DNA of 53,530 bases, taken from NCBI GenBank assembly GCA_023411775.1, contig JAEYOL010000200.1:1-53530 (forward strand), read 5' to 3'. Position 1 is the first letter of the stretch. Every line of letters begins with the position of its first letter. Of this stretch, positions 27,225-34,958 are shown piece by piece. The notes below the pieces were generated by a model. That model was not told the origin of the DNA, searched no databases, and saw only the letters and a program-made list of their open reading frames with translations. Made by a program: the position numbers and the translations under genes. Origin of the DNA: Bacteroidota bacterium. GTDB taxonomy: Bacteria > Bacteroidota > Bacteroidia > Chitinophagales > Chitinophagaceae.

Positions 27225-27255
27225 AAAAAAAATCCCGGCTTTTTAAGCCGGGATT
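27225..27255 (-). terminator. Attenuator terminator in front of pheA
   Basis: Minus-strand AATCCCGGCTT pairs with AAGCCGGGATT (11 bp, 3-base loop), followed by eight T. It lies between the leader peptide and pheA, 52 bases before the pheA ATG, so it ends transcription before the operon unless the antiterminator forms. Confidence 0.9.
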
Positions 27256-27326
27256 CTCTATGTTGATTTTAGTTGTCCTTCTATTTCAACAAAAGCATTC
27301 CCGGCTTCCTTCTAAAGTAAAAGAAG
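27231..27326 (-). promoter_or_regulatory. Phenylalanine attenuator: alternative pairing regions
   Basis: Region 2, AAGCCGGGA (27299-27307), lies inside the leader-peptide gene just after its Phe codons. It is exactly complementary to region 3, TCCCGGCTT, the 5' arm of the terminator; region 4 is the terminator 3' arm. A smaller hairpin GCTTC/GAAGC (27304-27308 with 27323-27327) can pair the Phe-codon stretch with region 2. Stalling at Phe codons would free region 2 to pair with region 3 and prevent termination; a ribosome reaching the stop would cover region 2. Confidence 0.85.
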
Positions 27327-27364
27327 CTAAAATAAAAACCGAAGAATGTGTTTGCCTTTGTCAT
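27281..27364 (-). CDS. Phenylalanine operon leader peptide (27 residues)
   Basis: Short gene of 27 codons ending in TAG. After MTKAN it carries TFFGFYFSFFYF, giving seven Phe and two Tyr, and then RRKPGMLLLK. Regulatory peptides of this kind are not stable products; translation itself senses charged tRNA-Phe. Phe codons are mixed TTC and TTT, so one tRNA reads all. The start ATG lies just downstream of the -7 box, implying a 5' leader of only a few bases. It is too short for usual gene callers. The order promoter, leader peptide, antiterminator, terminator, pheA is complete. Confidence 0.88.
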   Translation of the reverse strand: MTKANTFFGFYFSFFYFRRKPGMLLLK

Positions 27365-27371
27365 ACGTAAA

Positions 27372-27402
27372 CAAATATACTTTCCCGCAGATTGCTGAAC
27401 AA
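27372..27402 (-). promoter_or_regulatory. Promoter of the aromatic amino-acid operon
   Basis: Minus-strand TTG (27400-27402), 20 bases, TATATTTG (27372-27379), matching the Bacteroidota consensus. Transcription should start around 27366-27369, within about five bases of the leader-peptide ATG. Confidence 0.75.
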
Positions 27403-27454
27403 TTATTTTTTTAGTTTTTTGAAAATTTTCTGATGAACTGTATCAGTGGACGCA

Positions 27455-29131
27455 TCAACTGCGTTCCTTTTTCCTGCCACCGCCGGTGTTCGCATCATTC
27501 ATCCTGATCTTTCGGCCACGATAGTTTTTACCATCGAGTGCCCTGATCATTTTTTTACCCGCAGATGGTTCAATCTCAATCCAGGACGTCATTTCCTTCA
27601 TGTCGATACGACCCAGTACATCCTTTTTCAATTCACTCATATCCAGGATAAATTGAAGAAAGCTCGCTTTATAAAATCCATCTTTTGTTCCCAGGTTTAC
27701 GAACAGTCGTTGATAGTTGCCGTTCGCACCGAACTTCCGGCCTCTTGTATCTACACCCCGATCGCGGGATGCAAGTTCTCCCCTTCGCTCCGTTCTTTTT
27801 TCCTCGCGCAAATTGAGATCAGCGGCATTCTCATAATACTTAAGGAAACGATCAAACTCGAGTGCCGCAACTCTTTGGAGAATCTCTTCTTTATCGATAT
27901 GCTCGAACTTTTCTTTTAATAAAGGAATATAGGTCTCATACTCGCCGTGACTAATATCAGCCTGAAGCATTTTATCGATGAAGTGAAAAAATTGTTTCCT
28001 GCACACATCCTTTCCACTCGGTATGTCCATTTTGTGCATCCTCGTATTTAAAAGACGCTCAATCTGCCGGAGCCGGTAAATTTCTTTTGGAGTGACTATT
28101 GAAACGGAAATACCACTTTTACCTGCCCTGCCAGTTCTTCCGCTTCTATGCGTGTAAACTTCCACATCATCAGGCAGTTCATAATTGATAACATGCGTGA
28201 TCCCGGTCACATCTATTCCACGAGCCGCTACATCGGTGGCGATCAACAACTGTATACTCTTGTCCCGGAATAGCCCCATCACCTTATCACGTTGCTGCTG
28301 GGAAAGATCACCGTGAATGGCATCGATATCATATCCTTCGCGTGTCAGTCGTTCCGCGATATCCTGGGTATCGGCTTTAGTACGGGCAAATACAATCCCG
28401 TATAAGCCGGGGTTAAAGTCGATGATCCTTTTTAAAACTTCGTAGCGATTGTGATGCTGTGTGGTATAGTATTGATGGTCGATATTGGCATTGCCCGCAT
28501 TCACTTTCCCGATCGTGATCTCAAAGGGCTTGTCCATATATCGTTTACTAACCTGCCTGATCTCGGGTGGCATGGTAGCACTGAACAGCCAGGTGCTCTG
28601 CCGGTTGGGTGTATTCTTTAAAATAAACTCGATGTCTTCCTTAAAACCCATGTTAAGCATCTCATCAGCTTCGTCGAGCACCACGTAGTGTATTTGATCA
28701 AGATTGATGGCCTTTCTTTCGATCAGGTCGATCAGACGGCCGGGTGTGGCCACTACGATATGTGTACCTTTCTTCAGGTCACGGATCTGCATCGAAATAG
28801 AAGTACCACCGTACACGGCAGTGACAGAAATATGTCCGGCACTTTTCTTGAATGAAGTGAGGTCATTGGTAATCTGGAGACAGAGCTCGCGGGTGGGGCA
28901 AACGATCAGCGCCTGCGGGAATCGATCCTCTTTCCGGATCAATTGCAAAAGTGGTAGGCCAAATGCCGCCGTTTTGCCGGTGCCAGTCTGGGCAAGGCCT
29001 ATAAAATCTTTTGTACCCTGTAATAAAACCGGGATGGCTTTTTCCTGGATAGGGGTGGGCTGGGTAAATCCGAGGGCCTGGATAGAACGTAGTAATCCTT
29101 CCTCGATACCTAACGAATCAAATGTAATCAC
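27455..29131 (-). CDS. DEAD-box RNA helicase with DbpA-type RNA-binding domain
   Basis: ATP-dependent RNA helicase of 558 residues. Core motifs in order: Q motif FTQPTPIQ, AQTGTGKT (47-54), PTREL, ATPGRLID, DEAD at 153-156, SAT in FSATMP, IVFARTK, ATDVAARGIDV and HRSGRTGRAGKSG. After a charged linker, residues about 465-545 form a DbpA-like RNA-binding domain (RLFVNLGTKDGFYKASFLQFI and GRIDMKEMTSWIEI), suggesting action on rRNA in ribosome assembly or cold adaptation. The start codon appears to be GTG, since no in-frame ATG precedes MITFDSLGI. A TACCTTTG element at 29168-29175 may be its promoter. Confidence 0.94.
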   Translation of the reverse strand: MITFDSLGIEEGLLRSIQALGFTQPTPIQEKAIPVLLQGTKDFIGLAQTGTGKTAAFGLPLLQLIRKEDRFPQALIVCPTRELCLQITNDLTSFKKSAGHISVTAVYGGTSISMQIRDLKKGTHIVVATPGRLIDLIERKAINLDQIHYVVLDEADEMLNMGFKEDIEFILKNTPNRQSTWLFSATMPPEIRQVSKRYMDKPFEITIGKVNAGNANIDHQYYTTQHHNRYEVLKRIIDFNPGLYGIVFARTKADTQDIAERLTREGYDIDAIHGDLSQQQRDKVMGLFRDKSIQLLIATDVAARGIDVTGITHVINYELPDDVEVYTHRSGRTGRAGKSGISVSIVTPKEIYRLRQIERLLNTRMHKMDIPSGKDVCRKQFFHFIDKMLQADISHGEYETYIPLLKEKFEHIDKEEILQRVAALEFDRFLKYYENAADLNLREEKRTERRGELASRDRGVDTRGRKFGANGNYQRLFVNLGTKDGFYKASFLQFILDMSELKKDVLGRIDMKEMTSWIEIEPSAGKKMIRALDGKNYRGRKIRMNDANTGGGRKKERS

Positions 29132-29167
29132 TGGCTAAATTTATTTAATATGATCTGGCGAACGCCA

Positions 29168-29175
29168 CAAAGGTA
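29168..29175 (-). promoter_or_regulatory. Possible -7 element of the DEAD-box helicase promoter
   Basis: Minus-strand TACCTTTG fits TAnnTTTG, about 37 bases before the GTG start. No convincing -33 TTTG is seen at the usual spacing, so this is tentative. Confidence 0.4.
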
Positions 29176-29242
29176 AAGTATTCAAGCGGTAGCGGTAGAT
29201 AACAGTACTTAGGGATATCACACTTATACAAAATATGTGATA

Positions 29243-29276
29243 AAAAAACCGCCCCACCTGGAGGGTGGGACGGTTA
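29243..29276 (-). terminator. Terminator of the small lipoprotein gene
   Basis: Minus-strand AACCGTCCCACC pairs with GGTGGGGCGGTT (one T-G pair) around a short loop, followed by seven T. It lies 31 bases past the stop at 29307. Confidence 0.85.
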
Positions 29277-29306
29277 CCTAACGATTTGCTTGCCGATAGG
29301 AATTTC

Positions 29307-29492
29307 TTAGTTTGCTTTTGTAGCTGTATCTGCAACTACAGTAGTGTCCGCAGGAGTAACTACCGCTGTATCAGGAGTTGCTTCAACAGGAGCTACAACT
29401 GTAGTATCTGCTGTTGTTTCTGTTTCTGCTTCATTGTTGCACGCAACAAAACCAAGACTTGCTACTGCCAACACGATAAAAAGCTTTTTCAT
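29307..29492 (-). CDS. Small Thr/Ala/Val-rich lipoprotein
   Basis: Predicted lipoprotein of 61 residues, with signal peptide and lipobox GFVAC (Cys18). After NNEAETET the mature part is low-complexity and acidic, with repeated TTVVAP-, PDTAVVTPAD- and TTVVADTA-like units, lacking aromatic residues. It resembles small lipoproteins that are frequent in Chitinophagaceae, but I do not recognise a family with a known function. It has its own strong terminator, which supports it as a real gene despite its size. The reverse strand has a cysteine/serine-rich frame that I take as an artefact. Confidence 0.7.
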   Translation of the reverse strand: MKKLFIVLAVASLGFVACNNEAETETTADTTVVAPVEATPDTAVVTPADTTVVADTATKAN

Positions 29493-29634
29493 TGTGATGT
29501 TTTTGATTTTTTGTTTATGAAATATTTCAGGTCTTTATACCCGTAATTAGAAAAGGTAACCCAACTGTTAAAAAAAATTTTCCCGGGCTGCAATAGGGTT
29601 ACTATTTTTAAAAAAAAGTATTAAATAAAGGATA

Positions 29635-30210
29635 GTGAACGCAGAGAACCACGAAAGGATCTTACTTCAAGGACTGGCCCGCAACGATAAAAAAGCCGTT
29701 GAGACGATCTACAAAGAAAATTTTGGCACTGTTCAGTCGTTGATTATCAATAACAACGGCACTGCAGATGATGCGAAGGACATTTTCCAGGAAGCAATGA
29801 TCGTGTTGTATGAGAAAGCAAGGTCGGGAAGTTTTGAGTTGAATTGTTTGATCAAGACCTATGTGTATTCAGTATCCAGGCGCTTGTGGCTCAAGAGATT
29901 ACAACAGGCCAACCGGTATAACGGTGAATTGAGTGGTACTGAAGCGGCTATACCGGTTGAAGAAGATATCAGTGAACACACCCGGCGGGATGCTGAGTTT
30001 GAAATGATGGGAAAAGCTATCATGAGCCTGGGAGAGCCTTGTAAAAGCCTGCTGGAGGCATTTTACCTGAAAAAACAGAATATGCAGGAAATTGCTACCA
30101 GTTTTGGTTACACCAATGCTGAAAATGCCAAAACCCAGAAATACAAATGTCTGGTGAGGTTAAAAAAGATATTTTTCACGCATTATAAAAATGGAACCGC
30201 GGATGAATGA
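29635..30210 (+). CDS. ECF-type RNA polymerase sigma factor
   Basis: Sigma-70 family factor of 191 residues without regions 1 and 3. Region 2 is recognisable in FGTVQSLIINNNGTADDAKDIFQEAMIVLYEKA, and region 4 in SLGEPCKSLLEAFYLKKQNMQEIATSFGYTNAENAKTQKYK (helix-turn-helix). The start appears to be GTG, with AAAGGA just upstream; no in-frame ATG is available. Its last 20 bases overlap the start of the membrane protease gene, the position normally held by an anti-sigma factor. Probably envelope-signal-controlled, but the stimulus is unknown. Confidence 0.88.
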   Translation: MNAENHERILLQGLARNDKKAVETIYKENFGTVQSLIINNNGTADDAKDIFQEAMIVLYEKARSGSFELNCLIKTYVYSVSRRLWLKRLQQANRYNGELSGTEAAIPVEEDISEHTRRDAEFEMMGKAIMSLGEPCKSLLEAFYLKKQNMQEIATSFGYTNAENAKTQKYKCLVRLKKIFFTHYKNGTADE

Positions 30211-31318
30211 GAATAATGACATAATGATCCTTGACGCTGTGGAGAGATATATCCGGGGTGAGATGAATCCGGATGAAAGATTGCATTTTGAAAACCTGCG
30301 CAAAACTAACGGCGAAGTGGACCAGCTCGTGGTTGAGCACACCCTCTTCCTACAGCAAATGAATCGGTTTGGGGAATGGAAAAAATTCCATTCTACCCTG
30401 CAGGAAGTACATACCGACCTGGCCGAGCAGGGCAAGATCAATGCTGACAGGTTAAAAGGCAAGGCCCGGGTGGTTTATCTCTGGAATAAGTACAAACGTG
30501 TTGCAGGTATTGCTGCCTCAATTGCCGGCGTTACTGCACTTACAATCAGTTCACTGGTTTGGTCTATTTCACCCAAACCGGATAACAAGAAAATTCAGGA
30601 CCTGAGTCGCGACCTGCAAATGGTAAAACGTGATCAGCGCATCCAGAAAAACGAGGTGAATAATCTGAAAAACCAAATTACGGTTGAGCCAAGTATCCCC
30701 TACAAATCCGGCGGTACCGGTTTCCTGATCGATGTAAAAGGTTTACTGGTCACCAACGCACATGTCGTGAAGAATGCGCGCAATATTGCGGTGCAGAATA
30801 AATCAGGCGCCAGCTTTAATGCAGTGGTGGCTTTACTGGATACTGAAAAAGACCTGGCGATCCTGAAAATTGAAGACTCGAACTATAAAGCGCTTTCGCC
30901 TATCCCCTATACGATTAGCAAATCCTCGGCTGACCTTGCTTCACCGATCTTTACCCTCGGCTATCCCCGTGATGAGATCGTGTATGGACAAGGATACCTG
31001 AGCGCAAAAACAGGTTTTAATGGCGATACACTCAGCTGCCAGATCTCAATTCCCGCTAACCCGGGTAATAGCGGTGGTCCCGTATTGAATGACCAGGGCG
31101 AGATCGTAGGAATTTTAAGCACCCGCGAGACAGCAGCTGAAGGCGTGGTATTTGCCTTACAGGCAAAGCATATTTACAAAGCGCTCACCGAACTAAAAAA
31201 AGACACCAGCTTCCATCGTGTCAGGCTGCCTTCCTCAAGGTCGACACTGGTCGGACTGGATCGCACGCAGCAGGTTAAGAAAGTAGAGGAATATGTGTTT
31301 ATGGTGAAAGTGAATTAG
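30191..31318 (+). CDS. Membrane protein: anti-sigma-like N-terminus fused to trypsin-like serine protease
   Basis: Protein of 375 residues. Residues 1-100 are cytoplasmic, with ILDAVERYIRGEMNPDERLHFENLR resembling the N-terminus of Bacteroidota anti-sigma factors. One transmembrane helix is at about 104-125, then a coiled coil (132-165) and a periplasmic trypsin-like domain with a catalytic triad: His191 in VTNAHVV, Asp221 in EKDLAIL, Ser294 in PGNSGGPV. No PDZ domain is present. Overlap with the sigma-factor gene implies coupled translation. A plausible reading is a one-piece sensor that releases the sigma factor, with the protease as sensor or effector. This function is inferred. Start may also be the ATG four codons later. 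Confidence 0.85.
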   Translation: MEPRMNENNDIMILDAVERYIRGEMNPDERLHFENLRKTNGEVDQLVVEHTLFLQQMNRFGEWKKFHSTLQEVHTDLAEQGKINADRLKGKARVVYLWNKYKRVAGIAASIAGVTALTISSLVWSISPKPDNKKIQDLSRDLQMVKRDQRIQKNEVNNLKNQITVEPSIPYKSGGTGFLIDVKGLLVTNAHVVKNARNIAVQNKSGASFNAVVALLDTEKDLAILKIEDSNYKALSPIPYTISKSSADLASPIFTLGYPRDEIVYGQGYLSAKTGFNGDTLSCQISIPANPGNSGGPVLNDQGEIVGILSTRETAAEGVVFALQAKHIYKALTELKKDTSFHRVRLPSSRSTLVGLDRTQQVKKVEEYVFMVKVN

Positions 31319-31341
31319 GACCAATCTGTTTTCATAAAATA

Positions 31342-31375
31342 AAAGCCACCCGTTTGTTGATGGGTGGCTTTCTTA
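31342..31375. terminator. Bidirectional terminator after the protease gene
   Basis: AAAGCCACCC (31342-31351) pairs with GGGTGGCTTT (31362-31371) with a ten-base loop; A and T runs flank both sides. It serves the plus-strand protease gene and the minus-strand nucleotidyltransferase gene, whose stop is at 31376. Confidence 0.8.
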
Positions 31376-32278
31376 TTAGTTCTTCGCCCAGAGCCGCTCC
31401 GGGTACTCTCCTTTTTGGATCAGATCTCGAAGACTGTTCTCCACAAAGGGAGCATCTTCTTTGTAGGTAACACCAAACCAGGATGATGTTGTGGGAATAA
31501 TTTCAACCCTGCCACCTTCTTTAATAAACTGGTCGGCAACGATCGGTATAAAGAATTCTGATTTCAACTCCTGCCCGTGCTGTTGCAAAAATTCGCGAAA
31601 AAGTTTCTGCGTATAACTAAAATAGGAAGGATCAAAGCACCAGAAGTTCATAGATACTTTTGTATCCAGCGGTAGTTCTTCGGGTGCCAGTCCATCTTCG
31701 CAAACGATACGATCACCTTTTTTTGAAATATTAATTCGCTCCGTGATACCAGCCAGGTTGCCCGATTCATCAAGTGTACATACTCCACGATTTACCGTAC
31801 CATAGTCAGATAAGGTCTTCAGCAGGTCATAGCCGACAATCGCATAATTTTTTTCACTACAATCGTTCACCAGGAAATCGGCTGCCATCTGAAACGCGTT
31901 GGATCCATAAAAATCATCAGCGTTTATTACAGCGAAAGGCTCATTCACCACATTCATGGCACAGAGGACAGCGTGAGATGTACCCCAGGGTTTACTTCTA
32001 TCGGCAGGGTACTGGTAACCTTCGGTAAAGGCCTCCATATCCTGGTATGCATATTCCACCTGTATCCGGCCTTTCAGTTTCGGTTCAAATATTTCTTTGA
32101 AATCGTTGGCAAACTCGCGTCGTATGATGAATACTACTTTACCAAAACCATTTCGAATTGCGTCGTAGATTGAATAATCCATGATCGTTTCTCCACCGGG
32201 GCCAAAACCCTGGATCTGTTTCATACTGCCATACCTTGAAGCCATGCCGGCCGCTAATATTACCAATGTAGGTTGCAT
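31376..32278 (-). CDS. Sugar-phosphate nucleotidyltransferase family protein
   Basis: Nucleotidyltransferase of 300 residues with a GT-A/Rossmann core. The nucleotide-binding signature LAAGMASRYGSMKQIQGFGP is at the N-terminus, a metal-binding INADDFYG at about 117-124, and KPWGTSHAVLCA between them. It resembles enzymes that activate sugars or other phosphates as NDP-sugars, but the substrate is not evident; relatives in Bacteroidota are annotated only as nucleotidyltransferases. It is divergently arranged to the PLP-enzyme gene, with only 61 bases between the two ATGs. Confidence 0.8.
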   Translation of the reverse strand: MQPTLVILAAGMASRYGSMKQIQGFGPGGETIMDYSIYDAIRNGFGKVVFIIRREFANDFKEIFEPKLKGRIQVEYAYQDMEAFTEGYQYPADRSKPWGTSHAVLCAMNVVNEPFAVINADDFYGSNAFQMAADFLVNDCSEKNYAIVGYDLLKTLSDYGTVNRGVCTLDESGNLAGITERINISKKGDRIVCEDGLAPEELPLDTKVSMNFWCFDPSYFSYTQKLFREFLQQHGQELKSEFFIPIVADQFIKEGGRVEIIPTTSSWFGVTYKEDAPFVENSLRDLIQKGEYPERLWAKN

Positions 32279-32298
32279 ATCCCTTTAAATTTTTCAGG

Positions 32299-32321
32299 GG
32301 CGAAAATAAACTAAATTCGCC
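32299..32321. promoter_or_regulatory. Symmetrical divergent promoter region
   Basis: GGCGAA (32299-32304) and TTCGCC (32316-32321) are inverted about an AT core. Each half includes a -7-like element, TATTTTCG on minus and TAAATTCG on plus, one base off TAnnTTTG. Both flanking genes could be fired from here. Confidence 0.4.
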
Positions 32322-32339
32322 ACCAATACCAGCAATTTT

Positions 32340-33224
32340 ATGCTTCCCGGTTTAGCTCTTGACAATATAACGATTGATGAAATATCTGCATACTTTAATT
32401 ACAAATCGGAAGTCCATGTTTTACGTCTTGACAAAATAAGCCCGGTTATTTCCGGTAACAAATGGTTCAAACTCCGGTATTATATTGAAGAAGCAAAAAT
32501 GCTGCATAAATATGGCATCCGGACATTTGGCGGAGCCTGGTCAAATCATATCCTCGCTACGGCAGCTGCCTGCGCTTCTGCAGGTTTACAATCAATTGGA
32601 ATTATACGAGGCGGGCAACCGACACAACTCTCATCTACATTAAAGCAGGCTTTGGCGTATGGTATGCGTCTTGAATTTATTTCAAGAAGTGATTACCGCG
32701 ATAAACGAATAGCCGTAAAAGCCGATGATAATTTTTTAACTGTAAACGAAGGTGGATATGGCCCAAATGGCGCTAAAGGTGCTGCCACCATCCTTGATTA
32801 TTGTGACACCGACTATACACATTATTGTTGTGCCGTGGGAACGGGCACCATGCTTTCCGGCATCATTAACAGACTACAACCCTCACAACAGGCGATAGGC
32901 ATCAGCGTTTTAAAAAACAATTTTGCCCTTGAAGATACAGTTCAGCAACTTACTGGTAGCTCGATTATTAATAACTGGCAAATAATACATGACTATGCAT
33001 GGGGTGGCTATGCCAAATATGATCCGACCCTTCTGGCTTTCATGAATGATTTTTACCGGCAAACAAATATTCCCTCAGATTTTGTTTACACAGGGAAATT
33101 ATTTTATGCGGTTACTGACCTGTTGAAGAAAAATTACTTTCCGGGGGGAAGTAAAATTCTGGTTATACATAGTGGTGGACTGCAGGGAAATACGTCGATT
33201 CCAGCCGGAACGTTAATGTTTTAA
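32340..33224 (+). CDS. PLP-dependent enzyme, ACC deaminase / D-cysteine desulfhydrase family
   Basis: Fold-type II PLP enzyme of 294 residues. The cofactor lysine is in SGNKWFKLRYY (Lys41), AWSNHILATAAACASAG follows, and the phosphate-binding loop CAVGTGTMLSGI lies mid-protein. Such enzymes deaminate aminocyclopropane carboxylate or desulfurise D-cysteine; without the specificity residues checked the substrate is open, and D-cysteine desulfhydrase-type activity is more usual outside plant-associated bacteria. Slightly shorter than the 325-340 residues of the classic enzymes. Confidence 0.83.
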   Translation: MLPGLALDNITIDEISAYFNYKSEVHVLRLDKISPVISGNKWFKLRYYIEEAKMLHKYGIRTFGGAWSNHILATAAACASAGLQSIGIIRGGQPTQLSSTLKQALAYGMRLEFISRSDYRDKRIAVKADDNFLTVNEGGYGPNGAKGAATILDYCDTDYTHYCCAVGTGTMLSGIINRLQPSQQAIGISVLKNNFALEDTVQQLTGSSIINNWQIIHDYAWGGYAKYDPTLLAFMNDFYRQTNIPSDFVYTGKLFYAVTDLLKKNYFPGGSKILVIHSGGLQGNTSIPAGTLMF

Positions 33225-33298
33225 TATTTTTAGCCTGGTGTGGTATATTTGTTGCTTATGGATGGCTAAATCCATATCTTTTTTACGTTATTGTAAGT

Positions 33299-34021
33299 AT
33301 GAAAAAACTCGGCCTGTTACTCTCCATAATCCTTATTTCAGCATTATCAGTACAACTGTCAGCACAGGATACGCTGCCAAAGTTTTCCTTAAAAAATGTA
33401 GGCAACAAACGGATCGTTATAGGCTGGGTCAACAGTTTCGAAACTGTAAAGCAGATCAGTATTCAGCGTTCCTTTGACAGTACAAAAAATTTCAAAACAA
33501 TTTTGACTGTGGCGGATCCTTCGCTACCGGAGAATGGGTATGTGGACACAAAAGCCGAAAACGATCGCATGTTCTACCGGCTTTATATCATGCTTGAAAA
33601 AGGAGCATACCTTTTTAGTGAAGCTAAAAGACCCGTACTCGATACTGTCGTAAAAAGAGATGCCGTCAAATCACAACTGCCTGGTGTCAATACGCCTGTG
33701 ATCATTTCTGATAGCGTGGTCATAGGACCGATAGCCGGCAACTCACGACCCAAAGCGGAATTATATGTTCCTTCGAAAAGAATTTTCACCTTTAAAGATG
33801 GGTATGTCCGCATCATTCTGCCCAAAGAAGAAGAAAAAAAATATGATATTAAGTTCTTCACGTCCGACGATAACCTGCTGTTTGAATTAAAGGATGTAAA
33901 GGAACGTAGTTTCAAGATCGATAAAACCAATTTCTACCATGCAGGCTGGTTTAAGTTTGAACTGTATGAAAACGGGGAACTGCTTGAAAAAAATAAGTTC
34001 TATATTCCAAAAGAGTTCTAA
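33299..34021 (+). CDS. Secreted protein of unknown function
   Basis: Protein of 240 residues with a signal peptide ending near VQLSAQD. Residues about 25-110 resemble a fibronectin type III-like beta sandwich (ISIQRSFDSTKNFKTILTVAD, then DRMFYRLYIML), a pattern typical of Bacteroidota surface or T9SS-exported proteins. The C-terminal part (RIILPKEEEKKYDIKFFTSDDNLLFEL) looks like another beta domain. I do not recognise a named family. It is convergent with lipB, with 19 bases between, and no terminator is visible. Confidence 0.65.
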   Translation: MKKLGLLLSIILISALSVQLSAQDTLPKFSLKNVGNKRIVIGWVNSFETVKQISIQRSFDSTKNFKTILTVADPSLPENGYVDTKAENDRMFYRLYIMLEKGAYLFSEAKRPVLDTVVKRDAVKSQLPGVNTPVIISDSVVIGPIAGNSRPKAELYVPSKRIFTFKDGYVRIILPKEEEKKYDIKFFTSDDNLLFELKDVKERSFKIDKTNFYHAGWFKFELYENGELLEKNKFYIPKEF

Positions 34022-34040
34022 TTGAAACAGTCTGACTGAA

Positions 34041-34829
34041 TCAACCCTGAACCAGTTCGGCTTCAAAAACCGTTGCAAAATTTTTTTTCAGTCTTTCCTT
34101 GGCTTCTTCAAAATCAACATCGCGGCCAAGTTCTTTGCGGATGGAAGTAACCTGCTTGTCCTGGATGCCGCAGGGAATGATAAAATTAAAATAGTCGAGA
34201 TCGGTATTTACATTCAGCGCGAAACCATGCATGGTGATCCAGCGGCTGCTTCGCACACCAATGGCACAGATCTTTCTTTCACGTCCCTTGACCTGTGCAT
34301 CGATCCAAACGCCGGTTTCCCCCTGCGACCTGCCCGCTTCGATCCCATATTCCTTCAGGGTCAGAATGATCGCTTCTTCAAGGTTTCGCAGGTACTTCCC
34401 GATATCTGTATAAAATTTCTCCAGATCAAGAATCGGATATCCCACAATCTGTTGCAGTCCATGAAAAGTGATATCCCCTCCGCGATTGGTCCTGAAAAAA
34501 TCAATTCCTCTTGCCTTTAAGTTCTCCTCGCTAAGCAAGACGTTGTCAATATTCCCGCTTTTACCCAGGGTGTATACCGGAGGATGCTCTACGAACAGCA
34601 GGTAGTGACTGGTGTCTGGATTTGTTGCGGCGGTCCCGGACACTCGGACCTGGTTGTCTTCATTTCCTCCTTCAGCTTTCTCCTGGAAAACTTCAATAGG
34701 TTGTGGATGATTTCTCGCTTCGGTTTTACGCCTGACATTTTCCATCAGCAGGCCCTCCTGGTAATCCCAGGCTTCTTTGTAAGCCATTTGACCAAGGTCC
34801 CTGAAAATGATTTGTTGTTTGCCACGCAT
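34041..34829 (-). CDS. lipB: Octanoyl-[acyl carrier protein]:protein N-octanoyltransferase
   Basis: Attaches octanoyl groups to lipoyl domains, the first step of endogenous lipoate synthesis. 262 residues. RGGDITFHGLQQ holds His123, GRERKICAIGVR holds Lys186 and NFIIPCGI the catalytic Cys220. Between YKEAWDYQEGLL and YLLFVEHPPVYTLGKSG is an extra stretch of about 30-40 polar residues (32-74, RRKTEARNHPQ...) not seen in most LipB proteins; I take it for a surface loop. A TAAATTTG at 34837-34844 implies a near-leaderless mRNA. Confidence 0.93.
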   Translation of the reverse strand: MRGKQQIIFRDLGQMAYKEAWDYQEGLLMENVRRKTEARNHPQPIEVFQEKAEGGNEDNQVRVSGTAATNPDTSHYLLFVEHPPVYTLGKSGNIDNVLLSEENLKARGIDFFRTNRGGDITFHGLQQIVGYPILDLEKFYTDIGKYLRNLEEAIILTLKEYGIEAGRSQGETGVWIDAQVKGRERKICAIGVRSSRWITMHGFALNVNTDLDYFNFIIPCGIQDKQVTSIRKELGRDVDFEEAKERLKKNFATVFEAELVQG

Positions 34830-34836
34830 AGGATTG

Positions 34837-34844
34837 CAAATTTA
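34837..34844 (-). promoter_or_regulatory. -7 element of lipB
   Basis: Minus-strand TAAATTTG, seven bases before the ATG. A matching TTTG at 19 bases is not seen. The remaining gap to the divergent rluD-like gene contains a CAACTTTG on the plus strand near 34901-34908. Confidence 0.4.
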
Positions 34845-34958
34845 CGAGGTATCTGCTATCTTTTCGGCTTCCATTAACTGTAGGATACAGGTAGAAAACC
34901 GCAACTTTGCAGGATTAGCCACCAGGCTGATATACCACGAAACGGCTAAATAAATGTT

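Noticed and set aside
27431..27449. Terminator after the DEAD-box helicase gene
   Set aside because: CTGAT/ATCAG gives only five pairs and no proper T run on the minus strand.
29265..29546. Cys/Ser-rich plus-strand frame opposite the small lipoprotein
   Set aside because: The minus-strand frame has a signal peptide, lipobox and terminator; the cysteine content reflects the complement of its Thr/Ala codons.
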